DNA of 64,000 nucleotides. It comes from Runella zeae DSM 19591. GTDB taxonomy: Bacteria > Bacteroidota > Bacteroidia > Cytophagales > Spirosomataceae. Of the stretch, positions 9,770 to 19,553 are shown one piece after another. The translations under genes and the position numbers were made by a program. The stretch is taken from positions 36,278 to 100,277 of the forward strand of contig NZ_AUIF01000045.1 in NCBI RefSeq assembly GCF_000423565.1, in the 5' to 3' direction. Numbering within the stretch: position 1 is the stretch's first letter; every line of letters starts with the position of its first letter. The notes beneath the pieces were generated by a model, which was not told the origin of the DNA, searched no databases, and was given only the letters and a program-made list of their open reading frames with translations.

Positions 9770-10774
9770 TCAATCATTAACAGATTTTTTAAACTGCACC
9801 CCTCCCTCTACGCGCACTACCTGATGAGGATATGCTTTGGTGAGGGCATTGATAAGAACGGCAGGGTCGTCGGCAGGAAATACCCCATTAAATTCTCCCA
9901 GTTCGCTTCCTTGTTCTACCTGCACTTTCAGGCCAAAGCGTTCTTCTAGTACTTTTTGTATTTCTAACAGTGTAGCGTTTTCAAAAATCACTTTGCCCGA
10001 TTGCCAAGCCGCATAATTCTGAACATTCACCTCTCTTTTCACTAAATTGCCCGAAGAATTTGAGTATTCTACCAAATCCCCTGGCTGCATCAATAGTTTT
10101 TGGGAATTGACTTTGTTGATCGACAATTCTACTTTTCCCGATTCGAGGGCTACCGAAGTCGAATTGGAGAAACTTCGGACATTGAAGCGTGTCCCTAATA
10201 CCGCCACATCCACCTCTCCCGAATGCACCACAAATCCGCGATGATTGGGCAAATGACTCACGTCAAAAAAGGCTTCCCCTTTGAGCCATACTTCTCGACT
10301 TCCGGTGGCTTCTTGCTCCATACCCGTCACTTTGAGTTCTGAGCCTTTGTTTAATTTGACGAGAGAGCCGTCGGCTAGTTTTAATTCCAGCATTTTCTCT
10401 GAGGCCACATACACCTTAGAAGTTGAGTCTTTATTCACATACCAAACCACTCCTAGTGCCATCAAAAGACTAGCGGCTACGGGCATCGTCCATCGTACAA
10501 TGATACTTTTTAGCGAGCGTTTCAGAGGTTTTGTGTTTTCCCAATCCTGTACTCTTGCCATCAATTTTGTACTTGCTTGCGCTATTTGCTGCTCATCTAC
10601 TGTTGTCTCATCTTCGGTGTGCATCAGTTTCAGTAAAGACACCGCTTCGTCCACATTCGCTTTCAAATGAGGATCTTCGTGCATTAAGCGTTCCCATTTT
10701 TTTATTGCATCATCATCAGTCCTAAAATACCAGCCTAAAAAGGTTTCGTCGGTAAGCAATTGTTCGGGCTTCAT
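9770..10774 (-). CDS. fecR-like: FecR-family anti-sigma factor / transmembrane signal transducer
   Basis: A 334-residue protein with the FecR layout: a cytoplasmic N-terminal helical region (~1-90) that would bind the sigma factor, one membrane span (PVAASLLMALGVVWYV, ~95-112), a periplasmic FecR domain (LKLADGSLVKLNKGSEL) and a C-terminal DUF4974-type domain (FENATLLEIQKVLEERFGLKV). It would receive the signal from the STN domain of the SusC protein and release the ECF sigma factor encoded divergently. The ATG at 10774 is preferred because an AAAGGA sits about 14 bases upstream; an ATG at 10819 would add 15 residues. The susC start is 35 bases downstream, so the genes are probably cotranscribed. 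Confidence 0.9.
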   Translation of the reverse strand: MKPEQLLTDETFLGWYFRTDDDAIKKWERLMHEDPHLKANVDEAVSLLKLMHTEDETTVDEQQIAQASTKLMARVQDWENTKPLKRSLKSIIVRWTMPVAASLLMALGVVWYVNKDSTSKVYVASEKMLELKLADGSLVKLNKGSELKVTGMEQEATGSREVWLKGEAFFDVSHLPNHRGFVVHSGEVDVAVLGTRFNVRSFSNSTSVALESGKVELSINKVNSQKLLMQPGDLVEYSNSSGNLVKREVNVQNYAAWQSGKVIFENATLLEIQKVLEERFGLKVQVEQGSELGEFNGVFPADDPAVLINALTKAYPHQVVRVEGGVQFKKSVND

Positions 10775-10868
10775 ATCAAATGTTTGTTCCTTTCTTATAC
10801 CAGTGCAATCAATCGTCACGGGATAATCATTTTTTTTCTTATTTTTTTTTTATTAATTAAAATTTAAA

Positions 10869-10898
10869 ATTGCACGCCCTTTGAATAGTCTAACTTTG
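10869..10898 (+). promoter_or_regulatory. Bacteroidota-type promoter of the ECF sigma gene
   Basis: ATTG at 10869-10872 is followed by 18 bases and then TAACTTTG at 10891-10898, a full match to the -7 element TAnnTTTG with a good -33 spacing. The start codon is 40 bases downstream at 10939. Presumably read by the primary sigma factor. Confidence 0.7.
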
Positions 10899-10938
10899 CT
10901 TTGCTTTTGTAATAAGGTTAAACACAACTTTTGGTTAG

Positions 10939-11508
10939 ATGGATGAAGCTCAATTGTGGAAGGGTTTTCTGAATGCCGATCCAAAAGCTTTCGAAGACCT
11001 TTTTAAGAACTACTACAAGCCTCTGTATCTGTACGGCTACAAAATGGTCCGTAATAGGCAGCTTGTGGACGATTGTATTCAGGATCTTTTTTTTGAGCTA
11101 TGGACGAGCAAAGAGCATTTGAGCGAAGTCACGTCGGTAAAAGGCTATCTCTTCAAAGCGCTCAAGTTCAAATTGACAAGGGCGTTAAGAAAAGAAAACC
11201 GTTTTGATAGCATAGAAGAAGAACCCAACGAGTGGTTTGAAATCAGTCATGAAAATTGGCTTATCGAACAACAAACCGATGCCGACCAAAAAGAGCGATT
11301 GACGCACCTCATGAGCCAACTTACCAAACGACAACAAGAAGCAATTTATCTGAGATTTTATGTGCAGCTTACCTACGAAGAAGTTGCGGAGATGATGAAG
11401 CTGACGTATCAGGCAGTGGTCAATCTAGTTTATAAATCTGTTAAATTTCTTAGAGAGCACTTAGTGCCGTTATTAATGCTTACACTGATAAATAGATATT
11501 TGTTCTGA
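10939..11508 (+). CDS. RNA polymerase sigma factor, ECF subfamily
   Basis: A 189-residue sigma-70-family protein. Region 2 is seen at ~10-75 (FEDLFKNYYKPLYLYGYKM, DDCIQDLFFELW) and region 4 at ~120-175 (LTKRQQEAIYLRFYVQLTYEEVAEMM, AVVNLVYKSVKFLR), with no region 1 or 3, the ECF layout. It lies divergent from fecR-susC-susD and most likely directs transcription of that operon when FecR relays the signal from SusC. Its own promoter appears to be of housekeeping type. Confidence 0.92.
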   Translation: MDEAQLWKGFLNADPKAFEDLFKNYYKPLYLYGYKMVRNRQLVDDCIQDLFFELWTSKEHLSEVTSVKGYLFKALKFKLTRALRKENRFDSIEEEPNEWFEISHENWLIEQQTDADQKERLTHLMSQLTKRQQEAIYLRFYVQLTYEEVAEMMKLTYQAVVNLVYKSVKFLREHLVPLLMLTLINRYLF

Positions 11509-11533
11509 ATGCCCTCCACCGGAAGGCATTCAG
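11505..11533. terminator. Bidirectional hairpin between convergent genes
   Basis: CTGAATGCC (11505-11513) pairs perfectly with GGCATTCAG (11525-11533). It overlaps the stop codon of the ECF sigma gene and lies before the stop of the convergent XRE-S24 gene. Only short T-runs follow. Confidence 0.55.
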
Positions 11534-11550
11534 GTAGTTTAAGTGACATT

Positions 11551-12255
11551 TTAGGCCAAAGGAAACTCTGAATCAAAATAGCCAGCAAAACGCCACAATT
11601 CTTGAATTTCATCCCTCCGCACGGGATAAGGCGCATAGCGCTCATTGAGTGACTTAAGTACAAGCACTCCTTTTTCTTCCAAATAATTAAAAACTTTTTT
11701 CAAGACAACTCCTTCATCTTTGGTAACTACCAAACAAATCGTGCCACTTTTGACGGCGTCCCAGCGGTCGATGTATTCTCCAAAAACTACCGCCCCTTCT
11801 CTCAAAGGCGGCATAGAATCGCCTTCATAAGGAAAAGCACGGTATTTGCGCTCTCTGGATAAAAAAGGCAATTGAAAAGTAGGCAGTCGATTGATATAAT
11901 CTATGTCTCCGTAGCCTTCGGCATAGCCGCCCATCGCCCTCACCGGCACAAACTCAATGTTTTCGTGATTTTGGCTATCGACTGTCGTCACCAACACACG
12001 GATGTCGTTTGAAGCAAAAGGCTGAAACTCACGACTTAAGTCTTTACGCAGAAGCCCGTCAATGGTTACGCCAAAGAAAGCCGCCAAGCGAATCAAATCC
12101 TCAAAACTAGGCTCGGCTCGGCCTAATTCGTAGGCGGCTAGGGTAGATTTTTTCATCCCCAATTCATCAGCTAACCGCTGTTGAGATACCTTTCCGGCTA
12201 GCTTTCCGCGTAGGTAAGAAAGATTTTGAGCAAAATTATTCACTTTTTCTTGCAT
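11551..12255 (-). CDS. LexA/CI-like repressor (XRE HTH plus S24 peptidase domain)
   Basis: A 234-residue two-domain regulator. Residues ~10-65 form a Cro/CI helix-turn-helix (VSQQRLADELGMKKSTLAAYELG). Residues ~115-225 form an S24 self-cleaving peptidase: the nucleophile serine is in YEGDSMPPL and the general-base lysine in GVVLKKV. The expected Ala-Gly cleavage site near RAMGGYAEGY reads Gly-Gly here, so self-cleavage may be altered. It is encoded divergently from umuDC and likely represses that operon and itself in response to DNA damage. Confidence 0.88.
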   Translation of the reverse strand: MQEKVNNFAQNLSYLRGKLAGKVSQQRLADELGMKKSTLAAYELGRAEPSFEDLIRLAAFFGVTIDGLLRKDLSREFQPFASNDIRVLVTTVDSQNHENIEFVPVRAMGGYAEGYGDIDYINRLPTFQLPFLSRERKYRAFPYEGDSMPPLREGAVVFGEYIDRWDAVKSGTICLVVTKDEGVVLKKVFNYLEEKGVLVLKSLNERYAPYPVRRDEIQELWRFAGYFDSEFPLA

Positions 12256-12283
12256 AAAATTAAAAACATGGCTAATTTTTGCA

Positions 12284-12305
12284 ACTAAAATACAAATTAT
12301 TTAGT
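12284..12305. promoter_or_regulatory. Candidate operator between XRE-S24 and umuDC
   Basis: Inverted repeat ACTAAA-N10-TTTAGT at 12284-12305 in the 119-base gap between the divergent regulator and umuD. Position and symmetry suit a dimeric repressor; the link to the XRE-S24 protein is inference. Confidence 0.45.
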
Positions 12306-12374
12306 CAACTACCAAGAAACAGCCATTTAAACATTTATATACTAAAACAATATTTTTTTAAAACGTTAAAACTC

Positions 12375-12779
12375 ATGAACTTCTACTTTCCTACGGTTTT
12401 TATTCCTTTTTCTGGTGCTACAGTAGCGGCGGGTTTTCCTTCTCCCGCCGAAGACTACACCGAGCTATCGCTTGATCTCAATAGCCACCTCATCGACCGC
12501 CCTTATACTACTTTTTGCATCCGAGTAAGGGGCAATTCGATGGAAGGCGCCAGGGTGTATGATGGCGATATGTTGCTGGTTGACCGCTCTATTTCTCCCC
12601 AAAACGGCCACATTGTTATTGGCGTCTTAGACGGCGAATTTACGGTCAAACGGCTACGTATCGACCAAGGCCAAATGTATCTGCTCCCAGAGCATCCTGC
12701 TTATGACCCCATCAAAATCAACCATGAAAATGATTTTAAAGTATGGGGTGTAGTGACCTACGTTATTCACAAAGCCTAA
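12375..12779 (+). CDS. umuD: UmuD-like autoproteolytic subunit of DNA polymerase V
   Basis: A 134-residue S24 peptidase without a DNA-binding domain, as in UmuD. The Ala-Gly cleavage site is in TVAAGFPSP (about residues 17-20), the nucleophile serine in RGNSMEGA and the lysine in FTVKRL. RecA-assisted self-cleavage would convert it to the UmuD' form that activates UmuC. The ATG at 12375 is chosen because it begins the conserved N terminus; the longer frame would add 32 residues of non-family sequence. umuC follows after a single base. Confidence 0.9.
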   Translation: MNFYFPTVFIPFSGATVAAGFPSPAEDYTELSLDLNSHLIDRPYTTFCIRVRGNSMEGARVYDGDMLLVDRSISPQNGHIVIGVLDGEFTVKRLRIDQGQMYLLPEHPAYDPIKINHENDFKVWGVVTYVIHKA

Positions 12780-12780
12780 T

Positions 12781-14091
12781 ATGTACGCCCTGATAGATTG
12801 TAACAATTTTTATGCCTCTTGTGAGCGAGTATTCCAACCTCAACTCGAAAAGCGGCCTATCGTGGTACTTTCCAACAATGACGGCTGCATCATTGCTCGT
12901 TCTAACGAAGCCAAAGTACTTGGCATTCCGATGGGAATTCCGGTGTTTCAGGTGGAGGCTTTACTCCGACAATACCAAGTTAAGGTTTTTTCTTCTAACT
13001 ATGCCCTTTACGGCGATTTGTCGCACCGGGTGATGCAATCTTTACAAGCCTTTGCTCCGGCAATGGAAGTGTATTCTATCGACGAAGCTTTTCTAGATTT
13101 GCGAAAAATTCCTTTTTATGATTTAGAAAAGTGGGCCCAAACCCTCAAACAAAACATCCAACAATGGACGGGTATTCCGATTTCGATTGGCATTGCCCCT
13201 ACCAAAACACTGGCCAAAATCGCCAACCGCTACGCCAAAGCCTTTCTGCCATCAGAAGGCATTTTTATCATTGAAGACGACCCCACTGCCGAAATCGCCC
13301 TGGCAGCTACGCCCATTGAGGATGTGTGGGGTATAGGGCGTCGCTACAAACGGCTTTTGCATTCGCACCAGATTTTTAATGCTTTTCAGCTCGTTCAAGC
13401 ACCCGAAAGCTGGATTCAAAAACACCTTAAAGTAGTGGGATTGCGTATGTTGCGTGAGTTGCGCGGGGAGGTTTGTTATGGTCTTACCCTAGAGCCACAC
13501 CCCAAAAAAGGCATTTGTGTCTCTCGGTCGTTTCGGCAAGCAACCTCTCATTTTGGGACCATCCAAGAGGTAGTTTCTACCTTTGCAGCCCGCTGTGGCG
13601 AAAAGCTCCGAAAACAAAAAAGCTGTGCCAATCTGCTTTATCTTTTTTTGTTTACCAATGCTTATCAAGATGCTTCCCCTCCTCAGATGTATTCAAAAGT
13701 AATATACCTTCCCGTAGCAACCCACAACAGCTTCGAATTGGTAAAAATGGCGCTTACGGCACTAGATTTGATTTTTAAAGAAGAATATCGTTATAAAAAA
13801 GTAGGAATCATGGTGACAGGTATTACACCTGAATCTCATGTACAAACCAGTCTTTTTGACAAACCCGACCCTCAGCACCTCAATCAAAAACGAGTATTGA
13901 AAGCGGTAGATGCGCTCAATCGGAAATTAGGCAGAGATAAAATCCGAATCGCCATCCAAGGATATGGCTGGCAGCCTTCCCAAGCCCATCGCTCTCCTTG
14001 CTATACCACCCGCTGGGAAGATATTCCCACGATCGACGAAAGAAGGGATTTTAGGGGAAAGCCCCTCTCCCCTCGCCCTCATAAAGACTGA
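12781..14091 (+). CDS. umuC: Translesion DNA polymerase V catalytic subunit (Y family)
   Basis: A 436-residue Y-family polymerase. Motifs: [16 protein letters not shown] (first catalytic Asp), [15 protein letters not shown], and [10 protein letters not shown] with the catalytic Asp-Glu pair. The little-finger and C-terminal UmuC domains follow ([29 protein letters not shown]). It copies past DNA lesions in complex with UmuD'. It forms an operon with umuD one base upstream. The 3' end overlaps the convergent cheB-like gene by 13 bases. Confidence 0.93.
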   Translation: MYALIDCNNFYASCERVFQPQLEKRPIVVLSNNDGCIIARSNEAKVLGIPMGIPVFQVEALLRQYQVKVFSSNYALYGDLSHRVMQSLQAFAPAMEVYSIDEAFLDLRKIPFYDLEKWAQTLKQNIQQWTGIPISIGIAPTKTLAKIANRYAKAFLPSEGIFIIEDDPTAEIALAATPIEDVWGIGRRYKRLLHSHQIFNAFQLVQAPESWIQKHLKVVGLRMLRELRGEVCYGLTLEPHPKKGICVSRSFRQATSHFGTIQEVVSTFAARCGEKLRKQKSCANLLYLFLFTNAYQDASPPQMYSKVIYLPVATHNSFELVKMALTALDLIFKEEYRYKKVGIMVTGITPESHVQTSLFDKPDPQHLNQKRVLKAVDALNRKLGRDKIRIAIQGYGWQPSQAHRSPCYTTRWEDIPTIDERRDFRGKPLSPRPHKD

Positions 14092-14657
14092 ATCAAAGCG
14101 GCGATTTGCTGAATATCCAAAATCCAGTCTGCAACACCTTGGTTAATAGCCTGCTGAGGCATAAAAGGCACTTTGGCGGTATCAGGTTTTTGAGCCACTG
14201 TCACTCCACCCGCTTTTTTGATGGCTTTCAAACCTTGGGTACCGTCTGCATTGGCTCCTGAGAGCAAAATAGCGACCGATGAACGTCCGCACACATCTGC
14301 TACCGACTCAAAAGTAACATCCAATGCGGGACGACTATAATTCACTTTTTCGGAATCATCCAAAGAGAAAAATCCGTCTTTTTCGAGTAGTAAATGATAA
14401 TCTGCCGGGGCAAGATAGATATGCCCTTTCTCTATTACATCTTTATCCTCTACCTCCTGAATAGGAAGGGAAGTTTTGTAAGAAAATAAATCCGCTAAAG
14501 ACGAGTCGTTGGAGTTTTTTCGATGAACTACCACTATCAGCACAAAAGGCATAGGAGAAGGCAAATCAGGCAGCAATTCTAGCAGTACTTCCAAACTCCC
14601 CGAAGAACCTCCTATTACTACTACTTTGCAGTCCTTTATGAGACGATTTTCCGCCAT
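14079..14657 (-). CDS. cheB: CheB-type methylesterase domain protein
   Basis: A 192-residue stand-alone CheB catalytic domain without the usual N-terminal receiver. The catalytic serine is in [10 protein letters not shown] (~residues 15-24), the histidine in VVVHRKNS and the aspartate in [10 protein letters not shown]. CheB removes methyl groups from glutamates of chemoreceptors. The next gene upstream encodes CheR and the two overlap by 22 bases. No chemoreceptor or CheA is visible, so the pair may act in a non-motility sensory pathway with the hybrid kinases upstream. Confidence 0.88.
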   Translation of the reverse strand: MAENRLIKDCKVVVIGGSSGSLEVLLELLPDLPSPMPFVLIVVVHRKNSNDSSLADLFSYKTSLPIQEVEDKDVIEKGHIYLAPADYHLLLEKDGFFSLDDSEKVNYSRPALDVTFESVADVCGRSSVAILLSGANADGTQGLKAIKKAGGVTVAQKPDTAKVPFMPQQAINQGVADWILDIQQIAALIQSL

Positions 14658-15466
14658 ATTTTTTCGCTATTGAGTTGCTTGTATTTTGACTGTACCACCG
14701 AAAACTTAAGAGTCTCTTTTGAACCCAATGCCAAATAGCCCAATGCTCCCAAACTTTCATCAAACAACTGTAATACTCTATCTTGTAAGTCTTTATCAAA
14801 ATAAATCAAAACATTACGACAAAGTATCAGATCAAATTCATTGAACGAACGATCCGATACTAAATTATGAGTTGAAAAAATCATCCTTTCACCAAGAGCT
14901 TCATCAAACTTCACTTGTCCATAATGAGCCGTATAATAACTCGAAAAATCTTTTCGCCCTCCCGACAAAATATAATTTTCGGAATACTGCTTCATCGACT
15001 GAAGCGGAAAAAGGCCCGTTCTCGCTCTCTCCAATACGCTAGGATTCAAATCAGTTGCGTATAAAAGAGACTTTTGCAGCAAATTCATTTCTTTCAACAA
15101 AATCGCCATCGAATACACTTCTTCGCCCGTGGAGCATCCTGCATGCCAAATCCTAATAAAAGGTTTGGCACTGATGGTTTGGAGTACTTCGGTGCGTAGT
15201 GTTTTATAAAAAGAAGGGTCGCGAAACATCTCTGTGACATTGACAGTCACCTCCTCCACAAACCGCTTCAAATAAGCTTTGTCCTCTTTGATTCGATATT
15301 TGAATTCGGCAAGACTCGGAAATTTGTCTAACGAACACAGTCGTGTAATGCGGCGTTTGAGCGAAGCCCTCGAGTAATGCGTAAAATCATACCCATGCCA
15401 TTCAAAAAGGTCGTTGAGCAAATGCTCCACTTCGGCATCCTCAATCTGTATCAGTTCTTTATACAC
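14636..15466 (-). CDS. cheR: CheR-type protein-glutamate methyltransferase
   Basis: A 276-residue protein with the CheR N-terminal helical domain (~1-75) and a SAM-binding methyltransferase domain: RIWHAGCSTGEEVYSMAILL (motif I), LLYATDLNPSVLERAR, and FDLILCRNVLIYFD. It uses S-adenosylmethionine to methylate receptor glutamates and would oppose the CheB encoded next. It overlaps the preceding receiver gene by 8 bases and cheB by 22, indicating tight cotranscription. Confidence 0.9.
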   Translation of the reverse strand: MYKELIQIEDAEVEHLLNDLFEWHGYDFTHYSRASLKRRITRLCSLDKFPSLAEFKYRIKEDKAYLKRFVEEVTVNVTEMFRDPSFYKTLRTEVLQTISAKPFIRIWHAGCSTGEEVYSMAILLKEMNLLQKSLLYATDLNPSVLERARTGLFPLQSMKQYSENYILSGGRKDFSSYYTAHYGQVKFDEALGERMIFSTHNLVSDRSFNEFDLILCRNVLIYFDKDLQDRVLQLFDESLGALGYLALGSKETLKFSVVQSKYKQLNSEKIWRKIVS

Positions 15467-15824
15467 GGTCTAACATTTCCATTAATTTATCTACATCAAT
15501 TGGCTTTGAGATATAATCGGTAGCCCCCGCTGCTAAACATTTTTCCTTATCCCCCACCATTGCTTGAGCCGTCACCGAAAAAATAGGCGTATTGGCTCGG
15601 TGCGCTAGTGATTTGATGCGAGGAATCGCCTCATAGCCATCCATTTCGGGCATCATCATATCCATCAAAATGACATCGACTATTTCGTCGGTCTTCAAAA
15701 TATCCAATGCTTCTTGGGCACTAAGGCACGAAAGACACTCAAATGCCCGTGCTCGTAATGTCGCTTTTAGAGCAAAGATATTTCGAGAATCGTCGTCGAT
15801 GATCAAAACTCTCTTTTTACGCAT
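15459..15824 (-). CDS. Single-domain response regulator
   Basis: A 121-residue CheY-like receiver: acidic pocket IIDDDSRN, phospho-acceptor aspartate in VILMDMMMPEMDGYE (~D55), and conserved lysine in YISKPIDVD. There is no output domain. It closely resembles the third receiver of the hybrid kinase just upstream (VLLDMMMPQIDGYE, DYITKPVDIDQL), suggesting a duplication or shared phosphotransfer. It overlaps cheR. Confidence 0.9.
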   Translation of the reverse strand: MRKKRVLIIDDDSRNIFALKATLRARAFECLSCLSAQEALDILKTDEIVDVILMDMMMPEMDGYEAIPRIKSLAHRANTPIFSVTAQAMVGDKEKCLAAGATDYISKPIDVDKLMEMLDRV

Positions 15825-15914
15825 GAGGTCTAAAATTAAGTAATATGGATGCTAAATACCAGTTTGTTTTCATTGTTTACAGATTGACATTCAATAAGTT
15901 ATAAAAAAAACAAT

Positions 15915-18900
15915 TTACCTTTTTTCATACAACCACACTCGCAGCAGAGATATGAGTTGGTCAATATCGACGGGCTTGGTGATATAATCCGACGCCCCTG
16001 CCTGAATACACTTTTCGCGGTCGCCTGTCATGGCCTTAGCCGTGACCGCAATCACCGGCAAATTCTTCCATTTATAGTTTTCTCTGATTTTTTTGGCAGT
16101 TTCATACCCATCAATTTGGGGCATCATCATATCCAGTAGCACTACATCTATGCGCGGATTTTCATTCAATTTTTGCAAGGCCTCTTTTCCATCCAAGGCC
16201 GTGACTACGTTCATCTTATAGTTTTCGAGTGCCTTTGACAAAGAGAAGATATTCCTGACGTCGTCGTCGGCCACCAACACCGTTTTGTCTTTCAGGATGT
16301 CGGTCAAAACCCCTAACTTTTTCGGTTCTTCGGCGGCGGCGGCCGTAGAGGATTTCTGTTCTCCTACGAGATGTAAGAAAATCGACACCTCGTCGAGCAT
16401 ACGCTGATAAGAATGTGCGGTCTTGACCACAATAGAATCGGCATAGCGTTTGATTTTGAGTTCTTCGGCCATCGACAAACTCTTTCCCGTAAAAATAATA
16501 ATAGGGACTCTCTCCAAGCCAGGGTTTTTCTTGACTTCTTCGAGGGTATCGTAGGCAGTACTATCAGGGATACCCATATCCAAAATAACACACTCCACTT
16601 CTTTGCGTTTGAGGGCTTCGACCCCTTCCGAAATATTGCTTCGAAGCTCCGAACTAATATCGAAAGTCTCTAAGAAGTAGGCCAATGCCTTGGCATGTTT
16701 GGGATTATCTTCTACAATCAACACTTTTTTGGAATCTCGATTGAGCACGTATTCTATTTTTTCAAATACCTCTTGCATTTGCTCAAAAGCCACAGGCTTG
16801 TCTACAAAATCAATCGCGCCTTTCAGGATGCTTTCTTTTTCCAAATGCAAAGACGACATCATATGCACTGGAATATGACGCGTTTGGGGATTGTTTTTGA
16901 GTGCATCCATCACTTCCCATCCGCTCATCACGGGGAGTTGGATATCCAATAGTATGCCTATAGGTTTGTAAATAGTAGCCAATTGGACACCTTCATCGCC
17001 TCGCACCGCCACGATTCCCTTATATCCTTTGCTACGGGCATAATTGAGAAGCGAACGGGCAAAATTGGTATCATCTTCAATGATAAGTATGCTTTTGTCA
17101 TCTGAATGAATAGCATTTCTATCATCGGGGATATTTTCAGGAATAGACGCACTGATATACCTATCGGTGGGAGTTTCTTTGCTGACGGGGGTCGGCAGTT
17201 TGGGTTCGGTGGTAAGCGTGATAGGCTTAGAAGACCCGCTAGCCACACTACCGCCAGATGTCAGCGGAACACACAAAGTAAAGGTGCTTCCTTGATTGAC
17301 GCGGCTCGAAAGCGAGATTTCGCCCCCCAGCAATTTAGCCAATTCTCTACTAATCGAAAGCCCCAAGCCGGTACCTCCGTATTTTCGTTTGGTGGAGCCG
17401 TCGGCCTGCTGAAATGCCTCAAAAATAAGGGGTTGCTTTTCGGGAGGAATCCCAATGCCCGTATCTTTCACACCAAAACACAACGCATTGTTTTCAGCTT
17501 GCCGATAGATATTGACTTTGACCGAACCCGTTTCGGTAAATTTAAGCGCATTAGAAATGAGGTTTTTGAGAATTTGTCCCAATCTCATTTTGTCCGTTTC
17601 AATCGTTGACGGGACATCGGCCGCTACACTAATTTCAAAATCTAGTTTTTTATCTTTCGCAATAGGCTCAAAGAGTGATTGTAGCTCATATCTGATATCT
17701 TCTAGTGCCACATCCGAGACCTCTAGGGTCATCTGCCCTGCTTCAATTTTAGACAAATCCAATATTTCATCAATCAGGCCAAGTAATCCATTTCCTGAAG
17801 ATTGAATGACTTTGGCATACTCAATTTGCTCTTCCGAAAGGTTGTGTTCGGTGTTTTCGGATAGCAAGCGGCTCAACAACAAAATAGAATTGAGCGGGGT
17901 ACGAAGTTCATGCGACATATTGGCCAAGAACTCTGATTTATAACGAGTTGTAAGCTCAAGTTCTTCGGCTTTTTTCTGAATTTCTTCATTTTTTTCTTCC
18001 AACAAAATACTTCTTTCTTCTAGCTCAGTGTTGGTTTGTTGGAGTTCTTCTTGCTGCACTCTTAGTTCTTCTTCCGAGGCTTGGAGTTTTTGAGCTTGCG
18101 CTTCTAATTCGGTATTGAGATTTTCGAGTTCGTTGTGTTGGGCCTGCAATTCCTCCGATTGAGCCTGCGTTTCTTCCAAGAGATTTTGTAACTTCAAATA
18201 ATCTAAAGCCGAATTGATAGCAATAGCCATCGCTTCTTGGTTGGTTTCCAGAAAAGTGATTTCTAGCTCGGTAGGGTGCCGCAAAAAGCCCAATTCAATA
18301 ATTCCAATGCACTCGTGCGCATACATAAGCGGTACAATCAGCACCGAACAAGGGGAAGTATTGCCAAGAGACGAACCAATTTCAAAGTAATTTGACGGCA
18401 AATCTCTCAAAATAGTCGTTTGTTTACTCTCAATAGCTTGCCCTATCACCCCTTCACCGCTAGTGATTTGCGGAGGAGCATTGAGAGCCGCATGACTTCC
18501 CGCCAATCTAAAACTCCCTGCTTCTTCATGGATGTAGAGCGTTCCAGTGGGTGTTTGGAGGTACGAAACTATGGTTGACATGATATTGGCGGACAGTTTT
18601 TTGAGTTCTCGCTGTCCTCTCATAGCCGTACTCAGCTTTACAGTACCTGCTTGCAGCCATCCTTTATTGTTCAAATCAGTGAAAGTAGTTTCCAAAGATT
18701 CGGCCATTTTGTTAAGCGCTTTTGAGATACGGCCCAGCTCGTCGTTGCCGGCATCCGTACTACGCGCTGCATAATCTCCCTCAGCGATATGAGCCGTAAT
18801 CTGCTCCATGCGACTGATTCGCTGCGAAGTCTCGATGTATTTTTCTTCGGCCAGCTTTTGTTGGGCTATTCTCTCATCCAAGTCACGCTTGATACGAATG

Positions 18901-19526
18901 TAAGTAAAGACCGTAATCAAAATAGAGATAATAGCAGCAATCGCCAACAACAGCGGCGTATATCGGATATAAACTTGAAGCTGCTCCGTACGTTCTTGCA
19001 AGCGCTTGGTTTCTTGGGCTTTGATACGATTCACTACTCGTCTCAAATCATCCATAATTTTTCTACCCTTGACCATTTCGGCTAAACGTTGGGTAGTATC
19101 TCCCCTAGAAACGTTTCCTCTACGCGCCATATCAATGATCTTTTGCATCTGCTCAAATTTGGCCTCGTACAGTCGGCGGGTTTCTTCTAGGTTGTTTTGT
19201 TGAAACGAATCATCAACTGTCAGTTTTTTAGCACGCTCATAGCTTTCGGTTGCTTTTTCATAGGCTCCGTTGTAGGGTGCCAAAAAAGCAGGATTGAGTG
19301 TAAGCAAATACCCCCGCTGCCCTGTTTCGGCATCTTTGAGATAAGAAATGATATTTTCGGCTTCCATCAGCACCTCATTGGTGTGATTGACGAGCTTGGA
19401 GTTATCAATCAGCTGCTGTGTACTATAAAATGAAGCAAAAAGACTAACCAACAATAAAAGTATAGAGGCCGAAAAGACAATCTGAAGCTGTCGAATGACC
19501 GTATTTGAAACAGTGCGGAGCGGCAT
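15915..19526 (-). CDS. Hybrid sensor histidine kinase with CHASE3, HAMP, GAF and three receivers
   Basis: A 1203-residue membrane sensor. In order: membrane span (~12-32), a CHASE3-type helical sensor (~35-185; AETGQRGYLLTLNPAFL), second span (~190-212), HAMP (~213-290), GAF (~305-445), a long coiled coil (~450-530), HisKA with phospho-His in FLANMSHELRTPLNSILL, HATPase (NALKFTETG, DTGIGIPPEKQ, GGTGLGLS), then three receivers with acceptor aspartates in ILLDIQLPVMSG, VILDMGIPDST and VLLDMMMPQIDGYE. The second receiver lacks the usual P-x-M/L-D-G context, so its phosphorylation is doubtful. No Hpt domain is seen. It likely feeds the downstream receiver, CheR and CheB. Confidence 0.93.
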   Translation of the reverse strand: MPLRTVSNTVIRQLQIVFSASILLLLVSLFASFYSTQQLIDNSKLVNHTNEVLMEAENIISYLKDAETGQRGYLLTLNPAFLAPYNGAYEKATESYERAKKLTVDDSFQQNNLEETRRLYEAKFEQMQKIIDMARRGNVSRGDTTQRLAEMVKGRKIMDDLRRVVNRIKAQETKRLQERTEQLQVYIRYTPLLLAIAAIISILITVFTYIRIKRDLDERIAQQKLAEEKYIETSQRISRMEQITAHIAEGDYAARSTDAGNDELGRISKALNKMAESLETTFTDLNNKGWLQAGTVKLSTAMRGQRELKKLSANIMSTIVSYLQTPTGTLYIHEEAGSFRLAGSHAALNAPPQITSGEGVIGQAIESKQTTILRDLPSNYFEIGSSLGNTSPCSVLIVPLMYAHECIGIIELGFLRHPTELEITFLETNQEAMAIAINSALDYLKLQNLLEETQAQSEELQAQHNELENLNTELEAQAQKLQASEEELRVQQEELQQTNTELEERSILLEEKNEEIQKKAEELELTTRYKSEFLANMSHELRTPLNSILLLSRLLSENTEHNLSEEQIEYAKVIQSSGNGLLGLIDEILDLSKIEAGQMTLEVSDVALEDIRYELQSLFEPIAKDKKLDFEISVAADVPSTIETDKMRLGQILKNLISNALKFTETGSVKVNIYRQAENNALCFGVKDTGIGIPPEKQPLIFEAFQQADGSTKRKYGGTGLGLSISRELAKLLGGEISLSSRVNQGSTFTLCVPLTSGGSVASGSSKPITLTTEPKLPTPVSKETPTDRYISASIPENIPDDRNAIHSDDKSILIIEDDTNFARSLLNYARSKGYKGIVAVRGDEGVQLATIYKPIGILLDIQLPVMSGWEVMDALKNNPQTRHIPVHMMSSLHLEKESILKGAIDFVDKPVAFEQMQEVFEKIEYVLNRDSKKVLIVEDNPKHAKALAYFLETFDISSELRSNISEGVEALKRKEVECVILDMGIPDSTAYDTLEEVKKNPGLERVPIIIFTGKSLSMAEELKIKRYADSIVVKTAHSYQRMLDEVSIFLHLVGEQKSSTAAAAEEPKKLGVLTDILKDKTVLVADDDVRNIFSLSKALENYKMNVVTALDGKEALQKLNENPRIDVVLLDMMMPQIDGYETAKKIRENYKWKNLPVIAVTAKAMTGDREKCIQAGASDYITKPVDIDQLISLLRVWLYEKR

Positions 19527-19553
19527 AAATGTTTGTTTGTAAAGATTATTTTA

